Below are positions 41,600-55,653 of a stretch of DNA of 64,000 nucleotides, piece by piece. The notes below the pieces were generated by a model that made no database searches, had not been told where the DNA came from, and saw only the letters and a program-made list of their open reading frames with translations. Positions within the stretch are counted from its first letter, which is position 1. Each line of letters starts with the position of its first letter. The DNA comes from Limnoperna fortunei (Eukaryota; Mollusca; Bivalvia; Mytilida; Modiolidae), in assembly GCA_944474755.1 (NCBI GenBank), contig OX104123.1:65155898-65219897 (forward strand), read 5' to 3'. The translations under genes were made by a program, and so were the position numbers.

Positions 41600-43100
41600 C
41601 AAACCCAATCTTGTTAACTGGTAAGTGTTAATTTCTTTCTTTATTATTGCACAAGTTGTACCTGTTTCCAACTGAATTTAAACAGACCGCCCTCGCTGCT
41701 CGTCTCTTGGTAATGGGAAAATAACGCTTTGCGCGTCTCTATCGCGATCTTAGCATTTAACTGAATTTAAAGAGTTGCATTAAAAAAAGTGACAATCTAC
41801 TTAAAATTTATCTTTTACCTGCTCCCCTTTCTGAAATTGGTCGTTGCGTTAGCGACCATTAAAAAGGCGTTAGCAAGTGAAAGATTTAATTTTAATTAGA
41901 TTGAAAAAATGTGAATTATAAGTCTAACCAATCTACTATAATTAGCCAGTAGTTCCTGCCATTTAGCTTATATCATGCAGACAACCAATATTTTTACTTT
42001 TAAGTACCCCGTACCTTGATAATTTTCACACATTATTATGTTCTAATTGTATTTTAATATAATTAAAACGAAAAATTGTGTTCTTTTAAGAAATAGCTAT
42101 TGTTCAGCTTGTACATTTTATTAATAATGTTATTATTTTATATCTTAACTGCATATTGTTTTAAAAACAAGACACAGAATTATCAATCCTGACAAAATAG
42201 TCACCTGCTTGCAGAACCGACGCATATATAAAGTTGTGAATACTAATACTGAAACTGATTGTTGGACTGGACAATTGGCCACAGTTTGACAGCAGCAACA
42301 GAGTTGAGACAAATGAACAATGTGTCAAATTGGTCCTTTTAAGTGCCACCGCAGTTATTCAAAAAGAACCTAAATTGTGTGATTTTTTAAACAAAATTAT
42401 TATAAAGTAGTTCTTTTTAACAACTTCATATTGCTATCACATAAAAAAATACCATTCTAAAATTTTGCCAAAAATGTCTAAAAAAATACATTACACTACT
42501 GTAATCAAGGCAACTGAATAAGACAAAAATCCATAAATGCCGCTAGTGACAGCTTTATTTTGCGGTTTCTACTGTACTAGGGCCAATGCCCTATAGTCAT
42601 CAGTTTGTCAGTCCGTCCGTCCGTCCGAAAACAATCGTGTCCAAGCTATAACTTTTGAGGTAGGCTTTTGATGTTTGGTATGTGGGTAGATAATATCATG
42701 GCGATGTGTCGCATACCATGGTTGATGACCTTTCACTTTGACCTCAAGGCCAGCCGGATCCACAGAGATGGATTCCATCTCTGACACTGATATCTAGTTT
42801 TTACTGTTCTAAACCAAGAGCAATGTACAGAGATAGTTTGACCAGATTATTAATCATTAATCAGCTGTTGTTGCCATGTTATGCTTTAAAAACAGTAATA
42901 TACAAGAAAATGTACAAGACAATTTTTCCTAAAACTTTCAGAAAGTTACCAGATCACTGGGATATATATCAGTACAGTGCTAACGACTGAATTTAAATTG
43001 TTTTAATTTTGATGTTAAAAGTGCTAAGCGTGATTTTTAAACTTAGTTCATGCTGTTTTTTTAAAGTGAGGATTATAGATTTTTGTGATTCATGATCTAC
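41600..43100. other. Non-genic stretch with one TCCG-run repeat end
   Basis: Mostly AT-rich. At 42570-42740 GGGCCAATGCCCTATAGTCA and GTCCGTCCGTCCGTCCG mark a dispersed repeat end like those at 24535 and 33170. A small hairpin with GAGATGGATTCCATCTC lies near 42770. No gene. Confidence 0.4.
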
Positions 43101-43101
43101 A

Positions 43102-43212
43102 CACAGGGTTTACTCTGTAGTAAAATTGTCAACTTGAGGAAATACTGTCAACAGAGGCGAAATCCGAGGTTGACAGTATTTTCGAAAGTTGACAATTTTA
43201 CTGTCACCCTGT
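43102..43212. repeat. Inverted repeat with ~40-bp arms
   Basis: ACAGGGT and GTAAAATTGTCAACTT at the left pair with AGTTGACAATTTTAC and ACCCTGT at the right. AATACTGTCAAC pairs with GTTGACAGTATT; the 15-base loop is GAGGCGAAATCCGAG. Confidence 0.8.
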
Positions 43213-43679
43213 CAGACATGTAACATTTATTTTATTATACCGAAAAACTATTCAAACCATGAACAACTTTATTCAATAATGGTATTTAATTGGTGTAATA
43301 ATGGTAATGAAACAGCAATTTAACAATAAAAGTAAACTAACAGTATCCATAATCTTTAAATCTGCCGTGTATGTGGTAGAAAAACGTTTGTTGCTTGACA
43401 TTATTGTCGTCTGTTTACAACGGAAATGTAAAAATAGATATTGCGCATGCGCGAATGGTACAGTTGCAGGTGACAGTATTTTTAGAGGGTGACATTATTT
43501 TTCCGACAGTAAATTTTTTTGACAGTAATTATATGTCACGGTGGCCTATGGAAGATTAACGTTGTAAATGAAATGGAGGTATAATAATATAGACCGTCAG
43601 TGCCTAGGATCAATATTGAAGGGATATCGCTCGCCTCATAGGTCGACCACACCTATATACATATTTTCTATTTACCGTA

Positions 43680-43770
43680 AATATCCCCAATAAAAACTGG
43701 ACGCCATGATATAGCTGAAAAATGGCTGAAAGTGGCGTTAAACAACATTCAAACAAACAAACAAAATCTA
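43680..43770 (+). mobile_element. Common SINE tail, plus
   Basis: ACTGGACGCCATGATATAGC, TGAAAAATGGCTGAAAGTGG and AACATTCAAACAAACAAACA, the best preserved copy of the shared tail. Confidence 0.75.
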
Positions 43771-44190
43771 CTGCACATCTTTAACGTCCGTGCAATTTAT
43801 TCTTTGTAATTATTTACAACTGACCAATTAGAATCGCTTTCACATCCAGTACTTCATAAGGGACCGACCATTTAACTTGCGGGGGGGGGCCTTGGTTTTT
43901 TCCTAAAAAAATATTTTGAAAATGATTTTTGATGAAAAAATATTTTGGAAGCAGAGGGTAAGAAAACAATATTCTGAAAAGGGATTTCTGCTATATCCAT
44001 TAATGATAATAATGAAAAAAAAATTCTGTTGCGACGCCTTCAAAAAATAAATATTTATTATAAATAAAAAATGTTCTGACCAAACAAAAAACCAAGGCCC
44101 ACCCCTAATAGACATAATATTTGTGTTGGTATTATTAGTTGGAACAATTTGAAAAAATCATTACAGTAAATTGATTGATTGCTACACACT

Positions 44191-44342
44191 AGGCTAGCAA
44201 CTTTAACTGCCAATCATAACCAGGCTAGCAACTTTAACTGCTAATCATAACCAGGCTAGCAACTTTAACTGCCAATCATAACAAGGCTAGCAACTTTAAC
44301 TGCCAATCATAACCAGGCTAGCAACTTTAACTGCCAATCATA
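44191..44342. repeat. 31-bp tandem repeat, five copies
   Basis: Units of AGGCTAGCAACTTTAACTGC plus CAATCATAACC recur five times with few changes. Confidence 0.95.
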
Positions 44343-44397
44343 ATACATGTACATGTATCTTTGATAATTATAGTATAAATCACACGTAGACAAAAAG

Positions 44398-44625
44398 TTG
44401 GCCTTGTTTGCTAAGTGGTAGTAAGTCATCCACTATGTCAACACTGGGATTGCGATTTCGAGTGTAACTGCGGGAAAGGTGGGCTCGACTCCATTCCTAT
44501 TTAACAAAGATTGCTAATTTTCCTACCGATGGTTTTCTCCCGGTACTCCGGCTTCCTTCGCCAATAGAAACTGGACGCCATGATATAGCAGATAAAAAAT
44601 GATGAAACACCATATAGACAAATGT
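44398..44625 (+). mobile_element. tRNA-derived SINE with common tail
   Basis: The head CTAAGTGGTAGTAAGTCATC and GATTTCGAGTGTAACTGC resemble A- and B-box regions. The tail carries GGTACTCCGGCTTCCTTCGC and AACTGGACGCCATGATATAG. It shows head and tail of one family joined in one copy. Confidence 0.7.
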
Positions 44626-45162
44626 AGTCAGGAATCCACGTGTTATCTATTTCAAATTTTGTGACTTTTAATAAGTACAGATATCAAAAATTTCTTTCTG
44701 TTAGAATTCGATTGAAAGACAGCTCTGTAGGTCGAACCTGGCATTCTACACCTTTTATCTAGTTTTTATCTAGACTTTAAGCATTTAGTTTATTTTAGCA
44801 ATGCTGCAGCATTATCCATTTAGTTCCAGTTCAGAGTCCATGCATCTTACAGGAAAAATTTAAGTTTTGTAAAGTTAGATTCGTTTACGCATTTCAAAAC
44901 CACATCACCAGTATTTGATAATATAGTGAGAGTTGTCTCTCTTTGAATATCTGTGTCATAATGTGTTTGATAACTAATTATTAATTTTTAAGAAACCTGT
45001 AAATTTTGGGGGAATTTTAGCAGCTTGGTATCTTTCCTGCTGGCCACTTAATGTTTGCTGTCTATATACATTTACGTGTAAGATCTCGAAAGGCCGTTCT
45101 TGCAGCGCAGAATGAAATTTCTATAAGCTTCGAGTATTTCATGAATGACAGAATTTCATCAA

Positions 45163-46615
45163 GTCTACATCTACATCTACATCTACTGTATACAGAGCAC
45201 TGTCTAGGTAGACCGTTACGCCCCGGAACTAATTGCACTACGGTGGCGGTTAGAGTAAGAAAAAAGAAAGAATTAAAAGTGTAAAAATGTAAAATCTAGG
45301 ATAGAAACAGAAAGAATAGATAGAAATAACAAACTCGATTCCATATTGTTTTCTACTCTTCTGGTCAGACCAATCCGGCACAGCTCTAACCATCGTTAGT
45401 GCTTACTAACAATATGGACCCAGATGCAGATTAGAAGTGAAGGAAGGATAACCCCCGCTTGAAAGATACCAAGTCGGAGGTCTCAGCTATGGGAGCTGGT
45501 AACTACTATGGTTCTGGGAAAAAAGCTGAATTTAAGGATGTCTGTTCTAGTGTGGTATTGATGTATCTTCTTCCCATGAGTGGCTCTTGTTCTAGTGGTT
45601 GATGGTGTTAGGTAGTCGTCTGGTGGTATATCTACTAATCTATTGATGATTTTGAATAGCATGGCAAGTTGGGTCTTTGTTCTTCTACTTTTCAGGGATT
45701 CCCAATTCAGTGTCTCTAGCATTGATGTTACGCTACTTGATGTTCTGTAGTCGTTTGTCACATATCTTGCGGCTCTACGTTGTACCATTTCTAATTTATG
45801 GATCTGCTGTGTGTGATTCCATATTGATGCGCAATACTCCAAGCTAGGTCGAACTAAGCTTAAGTATGCGTTTGACTTTGTCTGCTTGTTGGCTATTTGC
45901 AAATTTCTGTTCAAGAAACCCAGCATGCTGTTCGCTTTCATTACAGTTTTATTTATATGGTTGTTCCAAGACAAGTCATGGCTGATCTCAAAGCCTAGGT
46001 ACTTAGTTGTATCTGCCGCCTCTAGTTTGGTAGTTGAACTTATTTTGGGTTCTTTGATCTTGTTACCCGGAGGATGTTGCATTTATCTGGATTGAACGAC
46101 ATGCCCCAAGTACTTTCCCCTAGAGCCAGTAAATCCTTCTGAAGTTCTAATGCATCTTGGCTGTTTTTAATCTCTCTATAGAATATGGCATCATCTGCAA
46201 ATAGCCTGGTGTTTGATGTGGCACACTCAGGAAGGTCGTTGATAAAAATTAAGAAAAGTAACGGACCTAAAACTGTTCCTTGTGGAACTCCGCTGATGAC
46301 ATTTGCTGGATCTGATGTTGCTCCGTCTACTATAACCGTTGTGATCTGTTGGTAAGAAAATCCTGCATCCATGCATCTGTATGTTGAGCCTTTGGTTCCA
46401 TAAAAATCCAGTTTTGTCATTAATCGACCATGTGGAACTTTGTCAAAAGCCTTTAAAAAATCTAAGATTACTAGGTCTTGTTGAATACCCTTGTCTAGAG
46501 ATGATGCTAGCTGGTGTATTATTGTAACACGTTGAGTCTCACAGCTACGTCTTGCTTTGAAACCATGTTGGCAGCCTGTTAGGATGTCATATTTTTCTAG
46601 GTGTTTAAGTATATT
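45163..46615 (-). pseudogene. 5'-truncated Jockey-type LINE with frameshift
   Basis: Minus-strand reverse transcriptase in two frames. 46615-46040 includes GFKARRSCETQRVT, LDFLKAFDKVPHGRLM, SGVPQGTVLGPLLFLIFIND and the catalytic FADD box. 46082-45483 continues with ISHDLSWNNHI, the LVRPSLEYCASIW stretch and the C-terminus. The frames overlap by about 40 bases, so one indel separates them. It ends in a (TAGATG)n tail at 45163-45187, which marks the 3' end. The endonuclease is lost by truncation. Inactive copy. Confidence 0.88.
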
Positions 46616-46624
46616 GTATCAATC

Positions 46625-47729
46625 TAATGATGCATTAACAAGCTTAGCTGGAGAAGAAGTAGCTGCTGGTTGATCAAAGCTTATGTTGGATAAGTTATCT
46701 GTCTCATTTAGAAAGGAAAAAAGTATTCGAAGTTTCAAATATAGTGGTGTTAAAGAGGCATGTTGAGAAATTAGGGAGACCACAATTACAGCATTCCCAT
46801 GATATATTAGCCATTGATTTATATACAGCATCGTTCATTGCAATACAATTCATCACAACCACTACCCAAATCACCCATTGAAATTACTCGTATAGCATAA
46901 TATTGTTCAATGACAGTGTAGTAAGAAAAATTTTCTTTTAAAATAAAGTTTAAGTATTTTATGTGCAAAAATAAATTGTACAGTCACATTCACATCCGTT
47001 TCTTAAATATATTGGAACGGATATGGCGGTAGTAACCTTCTACGTATACTTAATACAACTGACAAAGTGCCAGAGAGAACACGAAAGGCGATCTAATTCA
47101 ACTGACACAGTGCCAATGAGAACCCGGAAGGTGATCTGAGCGTAATAACAATTTCATTAGAATTTACAACTTGTAACTCAGTTAAAGCAGTGCAGAGCAG
47201 CGCGAATTTTTACGCTTACAGACATTTTTTATCTTGTTTTGCTTTTATAGGCCATTCCTTTATTTAACCAGTCATAAACATTATATATGAAGAAGTATTA
47301 ACGTACTTAATTATAGGTATAATAATAATTTTATGTCACAAGGAACAAATTAGGAAATCATGACGTCAATATATATCCAGTCCCTTTTATTGAAATTCAG
47401 ACTTTGGAGGAAATTAGCCTGCTTTGTTGAAATAACAGTGTATTGTGAATAAACTGTAAAGTTAATGAAATAATATAAAATTATTTAAAACCTTAGGAAA
47501 CACGAAAATAGTTACCAAGCCATAAATCAATATTCCTTTAAGACGAGGACAAACCAGTCATCTTATTTTATCTTATTCTGGTCGAACATATTCTGAAAAC
47601 AAAAAGTAACACCTAACTTTTCAAAATGTTTTAATGGCAGATTAATCGGACATTTAAAAGAAAATAAACAAGTACCATCTTTGTTAACAAGACAATCAAG
47701 TCTTACATCTAAAGGACTACAAACGATGG
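46625..47729. other. Non-genic AT-rich stretch
   Basis: A short local near-duplication around 47067-47120 (CTGACA(A/C)AGTGCCA...GAGAAC) is the only structure seen. No exon was recognised. Confidence 0.4.
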
Positions 47730-50700
47730 ATGTTAGATGCCACACAGAGTATTGAAAGGACTAGTGAGGCCACACAGACTATTAGATGGACTAGTGATGC
47801 CACACAGAGTATTAGATGCACTAGTGATGCCACACAGATTATTAGATGGACAAGTGATGCCACAGAGAATTAGATCGACTAGTAATGCCACACAGAGTAT
47901 TAGATGAACCGATGATCTCACACAGAGTATGAAATGGACTAGTGATGCCACATAGAGTATAAAATGGACTGGTGATGTCACACAGATTATTAGATGGACC
48001 AGTGATGCCACAGAGTATAAGTTGGACCAGTGATGCCACACATAGTATTAGATGGACCGGTTATGTCACACAGAGTATGAGATGTACTAGTGATGCCACA
48101 CAGAGTATAAAATGAACTAGTGATGCCACGCAGAGTATTAGATGGACCAGTGATGCCACACAGAGTATTAGATGGACTAGTGATGTCACACAGAGTATGA
48201 GATGGACTAGTGATGCCACATAGAGTATAAAATGGACTGGTGATGCCACACAGAGTATAAGATGGACTAGTGAGGCAACACAGAGTATAGGATTGACTAG
48301 TGATGACACACAGAGTATTAGATGGACTAGTGATGCCACACAGAGTATTAGATGATTGACTAGTGATGACACACAGATTATTAGATGGACTAGTGTTGCC
48401 ACACAGAGTATTAGATGGACTAGTGATGCCACACAGAGTATTAGATGGACCTGTGATGCCACACAGAGTATAAGATGGACAATTGATGTCACACAGAGTA
48501 TTAGATGATTGACTAGTGATGTCACACAGAGTATTAGATGGACCAGTGATGTCAAACAGAGTATTAGATGGACTAGTGATATAACACGGAGTATTAGATG
48601 ATATACCAGTGATGCCACACCAAGTATTAGATAGACTAGTGATGCCACACAGATTATTAGATGGACAAGTGATGCCACAGAGAATTAGATCGACTAGTAA
48701 TGCCACACAGAGTATTAGATGAACCGATGATCTCACACAGAGTATGAAATGGACTAGTGATGCCACATAGAGTATAAAATGGACTGGTGGTGTCACACAG
48801 ATTATTAGATGGACCAGTGATGCCACAGAGTATTAGATGGACCAGTGATGCCACACATAGTATTAGATGGACCGGTTATGTCACACAGAGTATGAGATGT
48901 ACTAGTGATGCCACACAGAGTATAAAATGAACTAGTGATGCCACGCAGAGTATTAGATGGACCAGTGATGCCACACAGAGTATTAGATGGACTAGTGATG
49001 TCACACAGAGTATGAGATGGACTAGTGATGCCACATAGAGTATAAAATGGACTGGTGATGCCACACAGAGTATAAGATGGACTAGTGTTGCCACGCAGAG
49101 TATTAGATGGACTAGTGAGGCAACACAGAGTATAGGATTGACTAGTGATGACACACAGAGTATTAGATGATTGACTAGTGATGACACACAGAGTATTAGA
49201 TGATTGACTAGTGATGACACACAGAGTATTAGATGATTGACTAGTGATGACACACAGAGTATTAGATGATTGACTAGTGATGCCACACAGAGTATTAGAT
49301 GGACTAGTGATGCCACACAGAGTATTAGATGGACTAGTGTTGCCACACAGAGTATTAGATGATTGACTAGTGATGCCACACAGAGTATTAGATGGACTAG
49401 TGATGACACACAGAGTATTAGATGGACTAGTGTTGCCACACAGAGTATTAGATGGACTAGTGATGACACACAGATTATTAGATGATTGACTAGTGATGAC
49501 ACACAGAGTATTAGATGGACTAGTGTTGCCACACAGAGTATTAGATGATTGACTAGTGATGACACACAGATTATTAGATGGACTAGTGTTGCCACACAGA
49601 GTATTAGATGGACTAGTGATGCCACACAGAGTATTAGATGGACTAGTGTTGCCACGCAGAGTATTAGATGGACCAGTGATGCCACACAGAGTATTAGATG
49701 GACTAGTGATGTCACACAGAGTATGAGATGGACTAGTGATGCCACATAGAGTATAAAATGGACTGGTGATGCCACACAGAGTATAAGATGGACTAGTGAG
49801 GCAACACAGAGTATAGGATTGACTAGTGATGACACACAGAGTATTAGATGATTGACTAGTGATGACACACAGAGTATTAGATGATTGACTAGTGATGCCA
49901 CACAGAGTATTAGATGGACTAGTGATGCCACACAGAGTATTAGATGGACTAGTGATGCCACACAGAGTATTAGATGGACTAGTGTTGCCACACAGAGTAT
50001 TAGATGGACTAGTGATGCCACACAGAGTATTAGATGATTGACTAGTGATGACACACAGAGTATTAGATGATTGACTAGTGATGCCACACAGAGTATTAGA
50101 TGGACTAGTGATGCCACACAGAGTATTAGATGGACTAGTGTTGCCACACAGAGTATTAGATGGACCGGTTATGTCACACAGAGTATGAGATGTACTAGTG
50201 ATGCCACACAGAGTATAAAATGAACTAGTGATGCCACGCAGAGTATTAGATGGACCAGTGATGCCACACAGAGTATTAGATGGACTAGTGATGTCACACA
50301 GAGTATGAGATGGACTAGTGATGCCACATAGAGTATAAAATGGACTGGTGATGCCACACAGAGTATAAGATGGACTAGTGTTGCCACGCAGAGTATTAGA
50401 TGGACTAGTGAGGCAACACAGAGTATAGGATTGACTAGTGATGACACACAGAGTATTAGATGATTGACTAGTGATGACACACAGAGTATTAGATGATTGA
50501 CTAGTGATGCCACACAGAGTATTAGATGGACTAGTGTTGCCACACAGAGTATTAGATGGACTAGTGATGCCACACAGAGTATTAGATGGACTAGTGTTGC
50601 CACGCAGAGTATTAGATGGACCAGTGATGCCACACAGAGTATTAGATGGACTAGTGATGTCACACAGAGTATGAGATGGACTAGTGATGCCACATAGAGT

Positions 50701-52735
50701 ATAAAATGGACTGGTGATGCCACACAGAGTATAAGATGGACTAGTGAGGCAACACAGAGTATAGGATTGACTAGTGATGACACACAGAGTATTAGATGAT
50801 TGACTAGTGATGACACACAGAGTATTAGATGATTGACTAGTGATGACACACAGAGTATTAGATGATTGACTAGTGATGCCACACAGAGTATTAGATGGAC
50901 TAGTGATGCCACACAGAGTATTAGATGGACTAGTGATGCCACACAGAGTATTAGATGGTTTAGTGTTGCCACACAGAGTATTAGATGGACTAGTGATGCC
51001 ACACAGAGTATTAGATGATTGACTAGTGATGACACACAGATTATTAGATGGACTAGTGTTGCCACACAGAGTATTAGATGGACTAGTGATGCCACACAGA
51101 GTATTAGATGGACTAGTGATGCCACACAGAGTATTAGATGGACCAGTGATGCCACACAGAGTATTAGATGGACTAGTGATGTCACACAGAGTATGAGATG
51201 GACTAGTGATGCCACATAGAGTATAAAATGGACTGGTGATGCCACACAGAGTATAAGATGGACTAGTGAGGCAACACAGAGTATAGGATTGACTAGTGAT
51301 GACACACAGAGTATTAGATGATTGACTAGTGATGACACACAGAGTATTAGATGATTGACTAGTGATGACACACAGAGTATTAGATGATTGACTAGTGATG
51401 CCACACAGAGTATTAGATGGACTAGTGATGCCACACAGAGTATTAGATGGACTAGTGATGCCACACAGAGTATTAGATGGACTAGTGTTGCCACACAGAG
51501 TATTAGATGGACTAGTGATGCCACACAGAGTATTAGATGATTGACTAGTGATGACACACAGATTATTAGATGGACTAGTGTTGCCACACAGAGTATTAGA
51601 TGGACTAGTGATGCCACACAGAGTATTAGATGGACTAGTGATGCCACACAGAGTATTAGATGATTGACTAGTGATGACACACAGATTATTAGATGGACTA
51701 GTGTTGCCACACAGAGTATTAGATGGACTAGTGATGCCACACAGAGTATTAGATGGACCTGTGATGCCACACAGAGTATAAGATGGACAATTGATGTCAC
51801 ACAGAGTATTAGATGATTGACTAGTGATGTCACACAGAGTATTAGATGGACCAGTGATGTCAAACAGAGTATTAGATAGACTAGTGATATAACACGGAGT
51901 ATTAGATGATATACCAGTGATGCCACACCAAGTATTAGATAGACTAGTGATGTCACACAGAATATTAGATGGACCTGTGATGTCACACAAAGTATTAAAT
52001 GGACTAGCGATGCCACACAGAGTATAAGATAAACCAGTGTATACCGCACAGAGTATAAGATGGACTATTGATACCACACAGAGTATTAGATCGACTAGTG
52101 ATGCCACACCTGAGTATTAGAAGGACTAGTGGTGCCACGCAGATTATAAGATGGACTAGTGTTGCCACATAGAGTATTAAATGAACTAGTGATACCACAC
52201 AGAGTATAAGATGGACCAGTGAAGCCACACAGAGTATTAGATGGACCAGTGATGCCACACAGAGTATTATATGGACTAGCGATGCCACACAGAGTATTAA
52301 ATGAACTAGTGATGCCACACAGAGTATTATATGGACTAGTGATGCCACAAAAGAGTATGAAAATGACTAGTGATGCCACATAGGGTATTAGATGGGATAG
52401 TGATGTCACACAGAGTATTAGATGGACCAATGATGCCACACAGAGTATTATATAGACTAGTGATGCCACATAAGAGTATTAGATGGACCAGTGATGCCAC
52501 ACAGAGTATTAGAGACTAGTGATGCCACGCAGATTATAAGATGGACTAGTGTTGCCACAGAGAGTATTAAATGAACTAGTGATACCACACAGAGTATAAG
52601 ATGGACCAGTGATGCCGCACAGAGTAATAGATGGACTAGTGATGTCACACAGAGTATTAGATGGACTTGTGATATGCCACACAGAGTATTATGGACTAGT
52701 GACGCCACACGGAGTATTAAGCAAATTCGTAGTTG
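47730..52735. repeat. 5-kb minisatellite of 30/33-bp units
   Basis: Around 160 units of the pattern TATTAGATGGACTAGTGATG + CCACACAGAG (30 bp), with a 33-bp variant containing AGATGATTGACTAGTGATGA. Higher-order blocks several hundred bp long, marked by GGACCGGTTATGTCACACAG near 48055, 48870 and 50160, repeat almost exactly. The edges (47730-48000 and 52000-52735) are the most diverged. Because unit lengths are multiples of three and lack stops, ORFs of up to 1100 codons run through it on the minus strand. Confidence 0.97.
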
Positions 52736-52739
52736 CTTG

Positions 52740-54097
52740 CGTTTAAAGTAGCCCATTCAATATTATGTCAACAAGGAATTCAATTTATTTCACTTTAATT
52801 TATCTGATACTCAGCCAGACCGATCAAATGATCTTTTCGAGAAAAAGCGAATTATTAACAACGGATTACATTTAAGTATGAGCAGACTTTCCACGAACTT
52901 ATATAACTTAATTATCGACGATTTTTATCCGCATTAGTTGGATATGCTCGCCAGGTATAGAGGGTTTTATTAATAAATTACGCCTCTGTCGTTTTATTGA
53001 TATTTTTCTTCAACACCTAATTCATTATTTTTAATATTATTGCTATTATTATCACGGCATTGTTGATAAACAACTAACAAATGCGGCAGTGTATAATTTC
53101 CTAATTAAAAAAGGACATTCACGAGTTATTCATTGCTCTATCCGGAATATAATTACAACCGTTACGATTCCGAAATTATATACTTAAGATCCGCAATTTT
53201 AATTTAGACAACAATTATTATTAATAAAGTGTTAAAATTATTTAATTATACTTTGTAGAAACATCAACTGATTGGCGGAGAAAGGAAAAAATATTTAGTT
53301 AACCAAAACAGCAGTTAAATAGAGGAAATATGTACAAATCAATAGGTTATTATGCTCGATAATGATTAATGTGAATTCGGTAGCTTCTCCGAGATGAAAA
53401 AAAGTTTTGTTTCCCTGAATAATCTTTTGTAGAATCTTGCCGTTTGTAATCCGACCGCGCAACACATGTAAAAGAATGAATCTTTCAAAATTTAATGACA
53501 ATAACACAGATCAATTCATTGATAGCAGTCTAACGATGTTACTAATCGGCAGCTTTCACGGTGATAACTGGACAGTGAAAAGACACCTGCTTTGGGACAA
53601 TACAAACTACATATTTGGGGGGAACTCTATGACTATTAAACATTTACCTTATATTGATTAAGTTTACAGTACTTTCTTCTGAAAACATTTTGTATCGAGT
53701 CGAAGTCTTTGTTTGTCCGTCCGTTGCTCCGGTTCCTTTATATTTTAAATTGTATAATAACGGTTTAGTTTAAACATATTTTATTGTCTAAATAACAAAT
53801 GGATTGGACACAAGTAATGACAACTTACAATGCCTCTCCATAGCAATAATAGAACATGTACTATAAATAAGTACAAGGAACAAAAATAAATACATAATAT
53901 AATATAAAAAGTCGAACACGTTAATAAGGTAGTAAATGGAAAATACAAGGTATAAAGGATGCGAGTATATATATTCGAAGATAACTAAACTATAATAACT
54001 AAACTAAAAAAATATATACATTGTATCACAAAACGTCTGGTTTTATTTATATGAATAACCATGAACACTTCTAAATATCACGATATTATGGTCATCA
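52740..54097. other. Non-genic AT-rich stretch
   Basis: No exon recognised. 53040-53240 weakly resembles 840-1050 (CGGCATTGTTGA, CCGGAAT, GACAACAAT in the same order) and may be an unnamed old repeat. Confidence 0.35.
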
Positions 54098-54169
54098 CAT
54101 CCTCCCAGTCAGAGGTTCTGAGTCATGATGGAGCGAACGCGGACTCAGAACCCCTGACTTGGGAGGATG
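54098..54169. repeat. 72-bp hairpin
   Basis: CATCCTCCCAGTCAGAGGTT plus CTGAGTC pairs with GACTCAG and AACCCCTGACTTGGGAGGAT, with a loop of about 18 bases. Confidence 0.8.
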
Positions 54170-54404
54170 GTTCATCACTGAGTATGAATAATCCGAATAA
54201 AATGACTTCAATTGATACCGCTATAATAGGCTGAAGTACTGTTAAAAGTTGAACTCTCTAATGCTAGGTTAAGGGGGCATTCTAGAAAATAACAGATTGC
54301 ATCTTCCAATGGATGTCCACAATGAACGGTCAGGTTCGTTCACCAGGTTAACTCTAAATAGGTCAGCTTTTAACGAGCTACATCTATGTCTTAGTTTAGT
54401 ATGT

Positions 54405-54486
54405 TTTTTGTTTGCTTGAATGGTGTTTTAACGCCACTTTCAGCAATTTTTCAGCTATTCCATGGCATCCAGTTTTTATTTGGGGA
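54405..54486 (-). mobile_element. Common SINE tail, minus, cut by assembly gap
   Basis: TTTTAACGCCACTTTCAGCA and CCATGGCATCCAGTTTTTAT are the inverted SINE tail. It runs directly into the run of N. Confidence 0.65.
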
Positions 54487-54686
54487 NNNNNNNNNNNNNN
54501 NNNNNNNNNNNNNNNNNNNNNNNNNNNNNNNNNNNNNNNNNNNNNNNNNNNNNNNNNNNNNNNNNNNNNNNNNNNNNNNNNNNNNNNNNNNNNNNNNNNN
54601 NNNNNNNNNNNNNNNNNNNNNNNNNNNNNNNNNNNNNNNNNNNNNNNNNNNNNNNNNNNNNNNNNNNNNNNNNNNNNNNNNNNNNN
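54487..54686. other. Assembly gap, 200 N
   Basis: A run of exactly 200 N between a SINE tail and the 52-bp array. The round number suggests an arbitrary gap size, so the true length is unknown. Frames running through it are meaningless. Confidence 0.98.
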
Positions 54687-55653
54687 GGCTTGGAAAAGTT
54701 ACATAAAACAGTAAGATGTGTCCCAACCCTATACTGTTGGCTTTGAAAAGTCACATAAAACAGTAAGATGTGTCCCAACCCTATACTGTTGGCTTGGAAA
54801 AGTTACATAAAACAGTAACATGTGTCCCAACCTTATACTGTTGGCTTTGAAAAGTCACATAAAACAGTAACATGTGTCCCAACCTTATACTGTTGGCTTG
54901 GAAAAGTCACATAAAACAGTAAGATGTGTCCCAACCCTATACTGTTGGCTTGGAAAAGTCACATAAAACAATGACATGTGTCCCAACCCTATACTGTTGG
55001 CTTTGAAAAGTCACATAAAACAGTAACATGTGTCCCAACCCTATACTGTTGGCTTTGAAAAGTCACATAAAACAATGACATGTGTCCCAACCCTATACTG
55101 TTGGCTTTGAAAAGTCACATAAAACAGTAACATGTGTCCCAACCTTATACTGTTGGCTTGGAAAAGTCACATAAAACAGTAAGATGTGTCCCAACCCTAT
55201 ACTGTTGGCTTGGAAAAGTCACATAAAACAGTAAGATGTGTCCCAACCCTATACTGTTGGCTTGGAAAAGTCACATAAAACAGTAAGATGTGTCCCCACC
55301 CTATACTGTTGGCTTGGAAAAGTTACATAAAACAGTAAGATGTGTCCCAACCCTATACTGTTGGCTTGGAAAAGTCACATAAAACAGTAACATGTGTCCC
55401 AACCTTATACTGTTGGCTTGGAAAAGTCACATAAAACAGTAAGATGTGTCCCAACCCTATACTGTTGGCTTGGAAAAGTCACATAAAACAGTAAGATGTG
55501 TCCCCACCCTATACTGTTGGCTTGGAAAAGTTACATAAAACAGTAAGATGTGTCCCAACCCTATACTGTTGGCTTGGAAAAGTCACATAAAACAGTAACA
55601 TGTGTCCCAACCTTATACTGTTGGCTTGGAAAAGTCACATAAAACAATGACAT
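54687..55653. repeat. 52-bp minisatellite, about 18 copies
   Basis: Units contain GGCTTGGAAAAGTCACATAA and GATGTGTCCCAACCCTATAC. Variants (GGCTTTG, ACAATGACATG, CCTTATAC) alternate in higher-order fashion. The array is interrupted by a LINE and resumes at 59723. Confidence 0.97.

Noticed and set aside
45051..45284. 77-codon plus ORF next to the LINE fragment
   Set aside because: It crosses the (ACATCT)n tail of the truncated LINE; no protein family or splice signals.
48805..52107. 1100-codon minus ORF, with 626- and 423-codon companions in other frames
   Set aside because: All are produced by a 30/33-bp minisatellite without stop codons. The same DNA is open in several frames and on both strands, and there are no domains or splice signals.
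54401..54778. ORFs of 91-101 codons
   Set aside because: They run through the 200-N gap and have no meaning.
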